Part shown: positions 1 to 12,195 of the stretch, in pieces
How positions within the stretch are numbered: the first letter of the stretch is position 1
How the letters are laid out: every line of letters begins with the position of its first letter
Assembly (NCBI GenBank): GCA_964036665.1
Contig: OZ038528.1
Coordinates: 22,121,245-22,185,244, forward strand
Source of the DNA: Gordius sp. MW1
Taxonomy: Eukaryota > Nematomorpha > Gordioida > Gordea > Gordiidae
Direction of reading: 5' to 3'
Length of the DNA stretch: 64,000 bases
The notes under the pieces: model-generated
The model's database searches: none
What the model was told of the DNA's origin: nothing
What the model saw: only the letters and a program-made list of their open reading frames with translations
Position numbers and translations under genes: made by a program

Positions 1-52
1 TTTAAATATAAATGGAATGTTATTTTTGAGAGTAAAATTAAGGCTTTCTTAC

Positions 53-3000
53 CCTAAGTAAAGTTTGGAAACCGTTGTCAGTGAGCAATGCGCATCCCGC
101 AACTTCTAGCGTTCTATCATGAAACATGCAACAATAATTTAAGTAAAAATAATATTGGGTTACAAAAACAATTTATTAAATCAGGCTCATAGACTATTAA
201 TACAATAGACGAAGGAACAGCTTCTTTTTGCTTTAAAATTTGTTTTAAGTAACTTAGGCCACCATTTTGGGTGAGGTTTTTTCAATATTTCCATTGTTAC
301 AATGAAAATTGCAAATGTTATGGAAGAAAGAATATATTTAAAAAGATTATCTTAATTAAGTTTTGTTGTGTATGTGAATGAAATGTTTCGGCAGAAGGGA
401 ACGAATAAATCTAGCCAGATGTGGAAATGTAATAACAGACAGCCGAGTTACAAAGAGAATCGAAGAAATTACAGCCGATGGACAAAGAGAATCGAGGAAA
501 TAATATATAGACCGAGAAGCCCTTGTGAGTGATGGAAAACAAGTGCACCTAGAAGAAAAAGAACCTCAGAAGATATTCAGAAAAGAGATGTTTTATTATT
601 ATTATTATGGTTTTTACGATATCCTGAATAAAACTCGGACTTGAGAATGAAGTTAAAATAAGCGTATATAACAAATGTATGACTCAAACATGGAAGCCTA
701 TAGGTGCTAAGCTACGTATAATGCAGTAATGATCCTGCACCAAGGATCGAAACTGCATTGGATTTTACAATTTCCATAGTTATTTTCTGGTAAGTATTTG
801 TCATTGATAAAAGGGGAGCAAAATTACTTGAGATGCTGACAGTATTGGCCCAAGGCTATGATAGAGGCGTCCGTAATTAAGCAACAGCCCGAGAGGCAAA
901 TGTGTTGCAGGTGTTGGCATCCCTCGGATATAGTTACTATGGCTTCGTCGGTCACGTTCTGCAACAATAAAAGGGCAAAATTAAGGCACACATTAATTTA
1001 ATAAAATTATTTTAAAATTATTTTAAGATTGAATGCCACTTTCGGAAAACTGTTTTGATGATTTTATGCTACAATTTGGTATTTATATGTTTAGCATGTA
1101 GGGAAAGAGATATAATACAAATTAATAAAGATTCTAGAAGAATGGTATGAACCAGAGCTATTTAATAAATTTGAACATATATATTTATGGTTTTCCTTTA
1201 AAACGTGGATAAACCCTACTTATATACCAGGCGAACATCGACCTTTTTACACTTTAAATTTTGTTTAGTTAAATCAACGATCCTGATCAAAGTAATAACC
1301 ACATAAAACCGTTGATTTAAGGTGAAAAAGGGAGGTCAAAACTATTATTTAATATGTAGCCATACTCTGAGCTAGAGTCACACAGAAATCCCCATTTATC
1401 CTTTTTACCCAAAAACAAAGGTATTATATGTGGGATGGAATGAATTTTAAAAATTTATTATTATTAAGTTAAAATAAAGTTTGATAATTAAATTGTAACA
1501 AGATATAATAAAATCTTTATTAATTATACTTATCCTAGCTTTAGAGTAGTATCACATGTAAAAGCCTTCATTGAAAATTGTTTTTAAAGATAAATGAGGG
1601 GATTTGCACATAACAACTTACGACACAGTTATTGAGGTTGAGCGTGGCTAAATCGTGACAATGATGTCCTATGTGGCTCAGGGCAGCGTCTCCCAGCTAT
1701 TTTGCCATTTAATCAAATAAAATGTAATTTAATAATAGAAATAAAACATTAAACATTAACAAAAGTGTACTATTAAATTTGGCATGGGCGTAGCCAGCAT
1801 TGGAATTGGAGGGGGGGGGCAAAAATGATTTATGGAGGGGCAAAATGCATTTTTGAAAATTTAGCCATAATTTTAATAAATTTCAAAAAATTTGGGGAAT
1901 TTAGAGGGGGCAGCCGCCTCTCCCTGCTCCCCCCTCCTTGGCTACGCCCATGAAATTTGGAGTATTAGTATACTTGGGAACAGCCTTTGCATATGAGAAC
2001 TCTAAGCGAAGGACAGCCATTAACTAGGGCTTGAATTCCATTTTCCGTGAATTGGTCACACCAAGAGATATTGAGGTGCGTAAGGGTTGAGCAGCGGTCG
2101 CTATAGAAAGCAAACAACTCATTTTTAGTTAAGAAAAATATTTATTAATCTTGTTAAAATTGCAAAAAATATCATAAATACACAAAATCGCAGTTATACC
2201 TTTCTAAACACTTAAATTTTTTTTACTAAAATAAAGAATATCGATCTTAAGTATCCTAAGGTGGTTGAAGTTTAATGAAACAGTCTAAACGCTAAAAGCA
2301 AAATAAAGACATATTTCATTACGCGGGTGGCTAGGAGAAGAAGCTCACCATTCAATAACGACCATTAAATAAGCGAAAAGTTTTAAAAAAATGGTCATTT
2401 TATCCTCTTAGATTATTTTAAGTCACTTTTTGCCCCCCCCCCCACATTTAAATTCGTGTTTAAATTTGAAGCCGTGCTTTTACACAAAGGTATTTTCGAA
2501 ATGAATTTCCATCAGAGGCAAATAAATATTATTAAAAATCAAGTTTACATAAAATTTGGCATATGATGTATCAGATGTGGGCATAAAATATTTAAAGACA
2601 CAAGGTGCTGCTTACATATAATTTAGAGATTTTTCGAATTGAAATTTTTTATATTTAAAAACTGACTTGTTTCGTTAAGACTTAACTATAAGTATCCACA
2701 TTAAAACATTTTAATAATTATTGATTATTCAATAACAAAAAAATGCAATTACTTTAAATGTGTTTTACTTATATTCATCTCCAGTTCCTCATTTTTGTGT
2801 ACATTACTCTTTTCTATTATAAAACTTACTTGTAGCCTGAGTTTCATGTGTATACTTTCTAACTTAAATTTTTAAATATTACGACGTCCTTTTTCTTTTG
2901 TTTTATAAACGTTACTGCGTCTTCGTACAAATATACTTTCAAACATATAAAAAAAATAATAACGATAAAATATAAATAGAAATGCTCCCGAAATTGAAAT

Positions 3001-6000
3001 TGCATATACAAATAGGGTTGCTAGTTTACCTAATAGCTTTGAGTGATATGTCTGTGATTTGTGAACAAGATCCGATATCGAGGTGCCGTAACTTAGTACA
3101 ATTCTGGCTCAAACTCTGGCACGTCCTAATAAAACCAATAGTGAGGAAACTCATTTAAATAAATAGCAAATTAAAAAAAACTGTAAACAAAAGTAAAAAA
3201 TAGCAATTAATCGTCACACTCAAGCAAAAATTGATAAGGTTGAGGTAGAAAGTTTTCCTATTCATATTAAGCATAGAATTAAGGTTATGTTAGGCTATAA
3301 CTAAGCCATATTTATTTCTTTACCTCTAGTGTGAATCTGTCAAAGTTTTAAATTAGTTGAGTGCCCCAAAACGTCGATAATTTTAAAAGGCGATTCGTCT
3401 AAAACCACGGCAAAAAATCGTACACTTACTTTTTCCAGAATAATTTTACCCTAAAATACGAGCTTATTTTAGTCATAGCTGTTGGTAGAAAAAAAATCGC
3501 ACTAGGAGTCAAAATTTATTTGATACTATAAAGCCACTTATATTCATCAATTTCACCTATATTCGCATCATATTTTCAAAGTTAATTTTGCTCGGGAAAT
3601 CTCGAAAGGAAAAACTACGAACTTAAACAGGGGAATTATACACAAAATGCGTTTGGAATGGAAAGTCCAACTATAGGCCAAATTATAGGTCTAGCAGCCT
3701 CAGGCATGAGGCAGTGAAAAAGTCGGAGGACATGATAAATTAGACGAGCAAATCAATCGTTCGATCTCCTTACTCATCCGATATTTTTTTGCATCCGTTC
3801 AATATGAGCTCTTCTATGTTATTGCACAGCTCCGAAAACGTTCTATTCCAATGAAAAAAAGAATTTCTCGTTATTTTTTTGTTGCTGCCATTTTATAGTT
3901 CATTCGTTAAAAATTCGTTCGTTGGCAGTAATTAATATAAATACATGAAATATATAATATAACCTTTCCCAAAAGATTTGCTTAAAAACTATTAAAAGCT
4001 GTTGGGCGCGTGTATTATTATAAAAAGCTCGACCTAGAAATTTTTAACACTAACTGCTATTACAAAATTTATTTATAACGACGTGGAATATTGTAAACTA
4101 GTGTAATAAAAACGGCTGGTTTTGTTTGGTCAACCTTTAATTTTAGTCGACTAAACATAAACAAACCAAAGATTTGTTGGTCTATTTTTCCTAGTCAACC
4201 ACTAAGCTTGGTCGAAATTTTAAAAACAGACCATAGACGACCATTAATTTTAGTTAAACCAAACAGAACCCAGCCGTTCATGCAACACTATCTATATATA
4301 ACCCTACAAGCAAGTAAACAAACACCCGAACAACCCAGCAGTTATTGTAATAATTTATGCTCGGAAAAAAAGAGGATTTTTGAAGTAGTTTTTTGGGAGG
4401 TAAACTTTAGAGCGGGGTCCGAAATGCTTTGGCAACCGCGTAGGCTGAGATACTTGAGGAACCCGCCGCATCGCCGCGATATATTTTCCACCACGTTCCC
4501 CTGTTAAAACATAAACATAAACTTTTAAAACAACGTAATATTTCATTAAACACAAATAATACGTCTTTTAAAACGTTGAAAGCGAGAAAGTTTACAAAAC
4601 CAGTTGGAAATCGATAAATATGTTTTACCTTATTAATACACTATTTTTGAAAGAAGGGTGTAGTTCAATTTATTGCACTTACTTTCCCACTATTTTACTA
4701 AACCTCGGCTAAATAAATTTTTAGAGCTTATACACATTATACATGATTAATTTAGCTCATTAATAAACGAGATATTTTGGATGTAACTAGCGGGGATGCA
4801 AGTTCTCATCTAAAGGCATACCAAATATATGAATTTATTTTAATTTAAATGAAAAATTATCAATTTGCCGTACATAATTTTACTTTAAACTAGAGAATTA
4901 CAAAGTAACTTTTTATTAACCCAAACCCGACTCAAAAGCATTTCAAAATTTTTAACCCGAACCCAACCCGGCCCGAAAGCGTTCAAATGTTTTTAATCGA
5001 ATCCCTACCGCTAAATCAAATTCTGACTACAATCTATTTTTCCTCCTCCCCCTTAAAAGAAATCACATTTTGCTACCATCCAAAAAATAAGCAGCAAGAT
5101 ATTGAAGAACCACGTATAATTTCAACTAAAAATTAGTGACAAAAAGTTTACCAAGCCCAGGGCACCCCTCGGTATCAACACTTTGGACGAGGACATATAA
5201 AATCGATTAGGAGAGAACGAACCTGTGGTGCTGCTAAATGCGAGCATGACGAAAAATCGCGCTTATATCGATTAGAAAATAATCGAAAAAAAACACGGCC
5301 GTGAGGAATAACTCTTAATTAAGGGGAAAGCAAAAATCAAAATTAACAATAATAAATGGGGTCCTAGAGACCCCAAAACTTAAATTTCCTTTATTTCTAG
5401 CTATTTCATATTAAACTTTATATTAACCTACAACAACGCCTTATCATTATCTCCTAAGTTCTAAAAAACGGCTTATAAAATTAATTGTGCGATTCTTTTC
5501 AAAAGCGGTATGGCGACTCACGTCTACGTCGGTTTGGAAATCGAAAAGGTCGACCCGTTGCCAATTACTACCGTCGAGAGCCAACACGTTCCACGCCTAG
5601 TAGTTATGGAAGTTGAAAAAAAATTAGCAAGTTTTACCTAATACTTTCGCTAACAACTTATTAATTTTTCCTTTCATACCATTTCTAAAAGTATATCACG
5701 TGTGTTTAGTATGAAAAATACTAAAATATATATATTTGACTTAAATTAAAGTTAAGAGTATCCTAAATGATTTAATAAAGGGCCCAACAACGATATTTAA
5801 AACCGTTTCAAGTGCCACCCAGACCATTTATTAAAATTAAAGGTATTTAAACCGTTTTTGAAGCCATTTTATTATTAAATCCCATAAAAGCAAATAAGAC
5901 TATAGCAAAAGGGTTAAAGTTTATGAAAAATACGTGTATTATAAGAAAGGCATAACCAAACCCCCATAATACTCATCCAATTCTGATCGTTACACCATTA

Positions 6001-6462
6001 TCGATATCGATATTCATTTTAAAATTAAAACATAATGTCTTTTAGCTATTAATAAATTGTAGCGAGTAAAAACAATTTCCTCCACGCTCTACAAAGAAGT
6101 GCCGTTTTAATATAATGTCATTTACCTTTGAAACTTGGGCGCTTCGACACAAGCTAACGACATCGAGGTGCGAAAATACCCTTCAAAAAACGCACCAAAC
6201 ACACGTACATGATTTGTAAAAAGATTTTATAATCAACAATTTTATTTTAAAATATTACGAATATAAAACTTAATAATTTGTAGAGTTTAAAAAAATGTAT
6301 AATAAAAAACGAATTATTTGTTTTTGATATATTTAATCTTCTTCAATTTGGGACTTTAATCAAAATGAGATTAGTGTGTGGACATTGATTTTACCGTAAC
6401 AAGAGCTCCTTCGGCAATTTCTTGTTAATCTCGGCTTCGTCCGTGTGTATAAATTTGGCGAA
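53..6462 (-). CDS. FBXL20: F-box/leucine-rich-repeat protein, FBXL2/FBXL20 type (both ends missing)
   Basis: Substrate-recognition subunit of an SCF ubiquitin ligase. Ten exons on the minus strand: 6462-6395, 6180-6126, 5596-5522, 4500-4406, 3842-3774, 3125-3030, 2100-1974, 1696-1622, 958-828 and 113-53. All have GT..AG borders and matching phases, giving 284 residues. The first two exons hold the F-box (INKKLPKELLLR, then SHLDVVSLCRSAQVSK). The third reads AWNVLALDGSNWQRVDLFDF, almost identical to vertebrate FBXL20. The rest are cysteine-containing leucine-rich repeats of about 26 residues, including LNISWCDQFTENGIQALV and LEVAGCALLTDNGFQTLL. Exon 6462-6395 starts in phase 0, so a short upstream exon with the start codon is expected and was not found. 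The last third (about 150 residues, with the C-terminal prenylation motif known in FBXL2/20) lies left of position 1. Introns hold MITEs at 1783-1952 and 4099-4290. Identification is firm; FBXL2 and FBXL20 cannot be separated here. Confidence 0.9.
1229..1345. repeat. Small foldback sequence in an FBXL20 intron
   Basis: Imperfect inverted arms (left arm around CGACCTTTTTACACTTTAAAT, right arm around ATTTAAGGTGAAAAAGGGAGG) with a short loop carrying AAATCAACG and CGTTGATTT. It looks like a degraded MITE. No target duplication was recognised. Confidence 0.35.
1783..1952. mobile_element. hAT-type MITE with CATGGGCGTAGCCAG ends
   Basis: The termini CATGGGCGTAGCCAG and TTGGCTACGCCCATG are inverted repeats around a G-rich then C-rich interior. 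The 8 bp on each side, AAATTTGG (1775-1782 and 1953-1960), are identical: a perfect hAT-length target duplication. It fills most of the 277-bp intron between FBXL20 exons 2100-1974 and 1696-1622. This is the type copy of the most frequent MITE family in the window. Confidence 0.9.
4099..4290. mobile_element. hAT-like MITE, AACGGCTGG family
   Basis: Starts TAGTGTAATAAAAACGGCTGG and ends with the inverted complement ...CCAGCCGTTCATGCAACACTA. The interior is a foldback rich in GGTCGAC/GTCGACC-like words. It lies in the FBXL20 intron 3843-4405. Flanking octamers do not match, so this copy is older than those at 56520 and 63210. Confidence 0.7.
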
Positions 6463-6742
6463 CTAAGCATAAAAAATATCATTTTTTTTAAATAAAAAAC
6501 GAGTTAATATTAAGCGAATTTAGAAAAAAAAACTTTGTATTATTGATTCAAGATTTGATATAACCCCAAATGGTAACTATTGTTGTAAAGTTCAAAAGGT
6601 GAACTAAAAGTGATCATAAAAATTTAAGAGCAATTAATAAGTAACTTTATTTAAAAAAGGGGGAAATAGCCCTTAATTTGGTGATTTTAAAAGTTTTCCC
6701 AAACATCGCGAGGGTAGAAGGCTAGCTGCTATAGATTCACCC

Positions 6743-7328
6743 AAGTGTTGTATAAACGGCTGGTTTTGCTTGGTCGATCTTTGGTTTTAGTCGACAGGTT
6801 CGAGCAAGAAATCTTTAGTCTGCTTATGCGGCGACTAATAACTCGACTTAAACCAAAAGACGCCCAAACATATCACAATATTAGTTCACACAAAAAATGG
6901 CAAAAAAAATAAATTTATTTTTCTTCTTCTTTATCATGTATATATATGGTACCACAATTATGGATTCGCATTATTGAAAATACTTTTTAAGCCTATAATT
7001 TGTCATTAATATCGTCATTTAACGCCTTCTTACGACCGAATCGTTTTTCAATAATCCATTGCCCCTTTTGAAATTACATATTAGACACGACAGACGCGAC
7101 GCGACGCGACGCTAAATAAAATTTTGATCGATTAATATTTATCTACAAGGAACGACAAAGCCATTTTTTATACACAATACCGATTAAAAACTTTTTTTAA
7201 CGCAATTTGGTTGACTAAGCCCATACAGACCGAAGATTTTTTGGTCTATTTTTCCTATTCGACCACTAGGCTTAGTCGAAAGTGAAAAACAGTCGACGAA
7301 ACAAACCCCAGCCGTTTTTACAGCACTA
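6743..7328. mobile_element. hAT-like element, AACGGCTGG family, longer copy
   Basis: Left end AAGTGTTGTATAAACGGCTGG; right end CAGCCGTTTTTACAGCACTA. The 586-bp copy carries extra internal DNA, including a (CGCGA)n microsatellite at about 7092-7112. No matching octamer duplication was seen. No transposase reading frame is present. Confidence 0.6.
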
Positions 7329-8742
7329 GTGATGAGGACTCGTCTTGCTATAAGATATCCCGGTTTGTCATAATTTTTATTTAAGCTTATTTTTAAATTT
7401 TATCCGATTTTTATACATTCCTTCCTTACAACAATAATATAAGATCTATTAAACGACTTTTTGAAACGCTTTAGACACAAAGATTAATAGTCGCAATTAG
7501 TTTTTAATCCACGATAAAAGCAAGCCGTAGTGGGCACATTTTAAAGTGGAAAACTACCATAATCAAGGCTTATGTCCAAATTTAAATTTAAAAATCTGTC
7601 TCAAATCTTGCAAACGAGAATTTTTGAAAAATTCGTATGAACCTATTTGAAAATATAAAATGAAACATACTTCAAAATTTTAATGATTTTTCTATTCCTA
7701 ATAGCTAACCCCAAGTTATCAAATGAGCAAATATAAAGTGCTTTTTTGAAACTATTTCATATAATAATAATCCATCAGCATTATTTTACTAGAGGGGGGG
7801 GGGCGGGCGGAAATTTATATGATGAAGCTATTTTGATAAAGCAAAAAGCCATCGAGAAAGGCATAAAAAATATGCAGGACTAATTTAATTAAGCAAAGCA
7901 GCGTCAAGATGTATGATCATGATAGGGGCACTTTTTCTCAGTTTTATGTAATATAATTATAGTAAAGGCGCAAACCGAGTCTATTAATATAGCAAAAACG
8001 GAAAGCAAATTCATCGAACTCATCCGCTACTTTTGCTAAATCAACTAAGAGCCGTAAATAATTAAAATCACTCACCCACCCTTGTGCCATAAAATCCATT
8101 TTTTATAGCCAACCAAGCTTCAGATTAACTATAACATACATGCAGCACTTCATTGAAATCAACCCAAAAATTGTCTTTAAAAAGGGTCAAATTAATATTT
8201 ATTGAATTCGAAACCAAAAAAATAAGTATCGAAAGTTCCATGCGTTTAGGATTTAAATCAGATGGGGGCAATAATGATTTAGGGAGGGGCAAAATGATAT
8301 TTTTGTGAAATTCAAGCCATAATTATATAAAATTTTCACGAATTCCTAAATTTAACGCCTATCGAAAGCTTGGTCTTTTTTGCTAAAACTGATACTGTAA
8401 ATTCAATTGGAAAAATTTAACCAAAATTCGACAAAATAAAGCATATATTCTTGAAAATTGCACACAAGCAGGATTGATAATATACATACGCTATGTTGAC
8501 ATCATAGCACGGCTGTGCTACGTAATAGTCGTAAAAGTTTGCCTTGACCTCCTCTCAAAAACTCCCACGCACTCCTTATCCCCCGTTTAATCTTGTCAAT
8601 TCACAAAGCGAGGAGAGGAATAATAAAAATAAGACCCTAGGGTTGGTTTCTTTTAAAAAAAAACGAATTTCATAATTTTCGTATATTTTAAAAAAACTAA
8701 TTTACTATAATTTTATTGCGCTCTCACTTTAATTACTAGTAG
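7329..8742. other. Intergenic DNA, no gene recognised
   Basis: AT-rich with no convincing exon on either strand. A G-run with a GGGCGGGCGG tail lies near 7795-7810. A remnant of the CATGGGCGTAGCCAG MITE interior (GGGGGCAATAATGATTTAGGGAGGGGC) spans about 8262-8350. Confidence 0.4.
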
Positions 8743-8812
8743 TAATGTTGCAAAAATGGCGGGGTTTTGTTTGGTCTACCTTTGATTTTAGTCGACTAAA
8801 CATAAACAGACC
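8743..8812. mobile_element. Half copy of the AACGGCTGG hAT-like MITE
   Basis: GCAAAAATGGCGGGGTTTTGTTTGGTCTACC followed by TTTAGTCGACTAAACATAAACAGACC matches the left half of the family. The right half is absent. Confidence 0.5.
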
Positions 8813-9339
8813 TGGTCTGTAAAATAGGATGGAGTTAAAAACTCTTGTTAAACAGTTCATTTTTATCATAATACCGAAAGGTTGGCGAGGTAGAGAAGTG
8901 GCAAATCGATGCTTTGAAAGCAACTAATTTATCAATTTAAAAAACTCAAAGTGAAGGCCAACTAACAAAATAAAATGTTTTTTAAATATTGCAATTCCCC
9001 TATAATAATAACTCTCCGGTTCCATGGCAAAACCTTTAAAATATGGGTAAACTAAGCAACCATCATTAAGATTTTGCTTTCGATCTAATAAATTGTACAA
9101 CGGGAAAGTGAGAAAAAATTATCAGCAATATATCTTGCGTCTTGCTTTATGGAGCCTTCCTGTTTGCTCGCCATTTTTTAAATTTATTATAATTTATCTA
9201 AAATATAAAGTGATCTTATAATTTAAATACTAAGCTTATTAAGAATGATAAGTTTTACCAATTTTTAGGTTTCATTCAAAAAACCCAGGGTATATCATTT
9301 TTATTAATAAAATGTAATGACTTGATTTTATATAAAATC

Positions 9340-9565
9340 AGTCGGGTACAAAATGGATGTTGGGCTCGAGCGAGGTCGAAAAAAACAAAGCCAACCAGCG
9401 GTCATTAGCTAGTCTATTAGCGAAAGCAATATAAATACGTCTTTTACAGAAGCATAAGTCCACAGCCATTAAAAACCCATATGTTTCCACGGCAATTATT
9501 GAAAAATTCCAGGTTGGACAGGAGCAGGACGGAGAACCAAAAGAAAGCCCATAAATTGCATAGCA
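9340..9565 (-). mobile_element. Helitron-like unit end, GCATAGCAATTAA family
   Basis: Ends with GCCCATAAATTGCATAGCAA, the terminal block shared by the family. The preceding 200 bp (AGCCAACCAGCGGTCATTAGC, CAGAAGCATAAGTCCACA) recur in inverted orientation at about 48560-48740. Confidence 0.55.
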
Positions 9566-11189
9566 ATTAATAAAACCGTTAACCAGTCCATCATATTTTA
9601 TATACGACTCTTATGATTTATTTATTGCACGTTCACTAATCACAACCACCTCTCAAAACATCTTATCATCATTATACGATGATAAATCATTTTGAAAAGA
9701 GGATCCTTTTTATGAGTTCGCTAATAAACGAAAAAACAAATAATGTCCATCCATTAATTATTAATTAGACAACACAGAGGAAAAAGGTAATGTTTGCCTT
9801 TTAATTTTAAATTCAATAAATGTTAAATTTTTATCTTCATATTATTAATAAACCTGATCCTTTACTCTTATATCGCTAATTTAAAGTTTGACGGGAAGAA
9901 ATCCAAGTGAGGCCATAAATTGCAGAGCAATTAATATTTTTAGACGATTGGTGATACCATTTGTTGATTTCATTAAATCATCTTAAAAAAGTGTTTTATT
10001 TTGTCCAGTTAGGCTGAAGTTTTTTAAAAAACCTGAAACAAATTGAACATAAAAGATGCCAAAACACCATATTAAACTAATTCAAAATATTTCAAATTAA
10101 TTTTAAAAATCGAAACGGCACACTAGCAAAAGAGTCCTCGCATATTTTAAATATTTAAAAATATTAATTTTTGAGTTGTTATTGTTGTTTTTAAGGGGGG
10201 GGGGGGAGGGTTATGCTCAGCTCCCGACCCCCTTTAGATTCAAAATATATAATCATCGAAAAATCGAAGAGCATACGGAGAGAATAATGAAGAGGTATGA
10301 ATTTGAAAAGTTATAATCTAGTAGCTTGTATTGAATGAGGGTATATAAACAGTGCCCAAAACTTCAATTTCGATAGAAAGCGTTAATTAAGGAAATATAG
10401 GATGGCATGCATAAGAAAAGAATTAATCCTTTTTAGGATTATTTCTCAGTCAAAAAAATAAATAAGGATATAAACGGGGGCAGACAATCATATAAAAAGG
10501 GAAGCAAATTAGGGTTTTGTTAATTTTCTTTAAACTTTCGTTAAAAAAATATTTATGTAAATTGATAAGGAAAGGGGTAGCTCTCAAATAAAAAAATAAT
10601 AGTGAATTCAAAGGGTTCTAAATGTCTTACTTTCTATTATCACACGCTTTGGATTTAAATTAAGAATTTTCTAAAGTTATAATAGGCAAAATGTGAAAGG
10701 ATAATATACAATATGAACGACCTCTAATATAAAAAAGAGAATTCGCTAAATTAATACTATGATAGAAAGATGCGAAGTACTTCACACACAAACCGCAACT
10801 TTACAAGGCAAAAATTAATATACCACATTTTACAATCATACCTAGTAATAAATGGTGAAAGTTTAAAACTTTGAATACCATAAACCACAAGCGATCGAAC
10901 CTGGACGAATATTAACAAGTTTGCTTTCAATTCATAAAGTAAAAAATTATGTTTGGTCGTTAAAAAAACCATCTATCTTTCCTGTCATCGAAACAGGTTG
11001 AATTTTACCTAGCTAATATACATTTAATATTTCAATAATAACAAGGGGGTGGCAGGGAAGAGAAGGCTGCCCATCCCCAACCTAAATTACTTTTATTATT
11101 TTATGAAAATATGATTATAATTTCAACAAATATTATTGCCCCCCCCCTCCCTCTTATTCATATCCTGGCTCCCCTACAAAGTGAAATGT

Positions 11190-11325
11190 CTTGAGGCCAA
11201 GCCAGGCCTGACGTCGCAATTTTTGCTCCACCCGAGCTCGGTCCGAAACTCGCTCGGGCCGGATCGGCTTCGGGCGCCCCGCGCTTTTGGGTCAAGCTTC
11301 GGGCGGCCCGTGCAGGGCTCTAACT
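11190..11325. repeat. GC-rich GCCCG hAT-like remnant
   Basis: A patch of GC in AT-rich DNA. It ends CGGCCCGTGCAGGGCTCTA, matching the right terminus (GCAGGTCTCTA type) of the copy that ends at 21326. Only this terminus is clear. Confidence 0.45.
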
Positions 11326-11914
11326 ACGATAGGATAATTTTTACAAGATTGCGCGACAAAAAAAATGTCGAAATGTTTAGCGTAGTCGGCTTGTCATTGG
11401 TAGATTAATCTCAATCAAATCGATTGCGGATTGCGTAATAGCTTGGCCCCTAGAACTCAGTTCAAACAATATAAAATGTGGCGTCCCCGCTGCTAAAGGG
11501 CTTCTTCAATCGCGAAGGGCAAGCTGGATGGCTGGTGTGGTGTTATAATAAATGACGTGTGCTGTGGCAAAATAGAGAGAAAAATAGCGAACTCAATGGT
11601 TTAATAAATAGGAAAACCGTCAAAAAAACGGCCAGCACTCAAATTTACATTGTACGCGATAGAGCAACCTTGAACTAAAACCAATAAAATTTACAATTAC
11701 ATTGTTGTTTTTGAGGCAAGGAACGTTACCGGGTGGTAATAAATGACGCTCGCCAAGAGAACGCTCTATTGGCACCATAATTATAGCTTAACATGGCTTA
11801 GCCTTAAACACTTTTTCGGGTAAGAGGTATTTAGGAAGAAGACGTAAAAATGATTACATTTCAAAAAATCTCTTTAAGTCTATCCTATTCATAGGGATAA
11901 TACTTAAAATGTTA

Positions 11915-12077
11915 AATGAGCGTAGCTAGGATTGGATTTAGTGGGGGGGGGGGTAATAATGATAGGAGGGGGAAAATTATAATTTTCAATTTTCACCATA
12001 ATCATATTGATTTTTGAAGAATTTTGGATTTAGAGGGGGGAAGGGGGAGCCGTTCCTTCCTGCTGGCTACGCCCATG
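11915..12077. mobile_element. hAT-type MITE, CATGGGCGTAGCCAG family
   Basis: The left end is diverged (AATGAGCGTAGCTAGG); the right end is CTGGCTACGCCCATG. The flanking octamers AAATGTTA at 11907-11914 and 12078-12085 are identical, so both borders are certain despite the decayed left terminus. Confidence 0.88.
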
Positions 12078-12195
12078 AAATGTTATTTGGACCTTTCCTT
12101 CGTTATGGAAAAATAAAGTATACATCATAAATTTAGTAAAATTGTAAAAGGTCACAACTTAAAAACCAACTGCCAATGAATTCTTCTATATTAAA

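Larger units (their letters stand above)
8813..12195. other. Intergenic DNA with repeat fragments, no gene recognised
   Basis: Holds a Helitron-like fragment at 9340-9565, a 14-bp G-run near 10195, and two hAT pieces (11190-11325 and 11915-12077, listed separately). An ATG with good context (minus strand near 9175) opens a short frame, but no splice donor fits the phase-0 start required by FBXL20 exon 6462-6395. Confidence 0.4.

Noticed and set aside
4208..4555. Open frames of 66-99 codons on both strands
   Set aside because: They overlap FBXL20 exon 4500-4406 in the wrong frames and run into a MITE.
9120..9178. Possible FBXL20 first exon (minus strand, ATGGCGAGC...)
   Set aside because: Good start context, but no GT donor in the phase-0 position needed to join exon 6462-6395.
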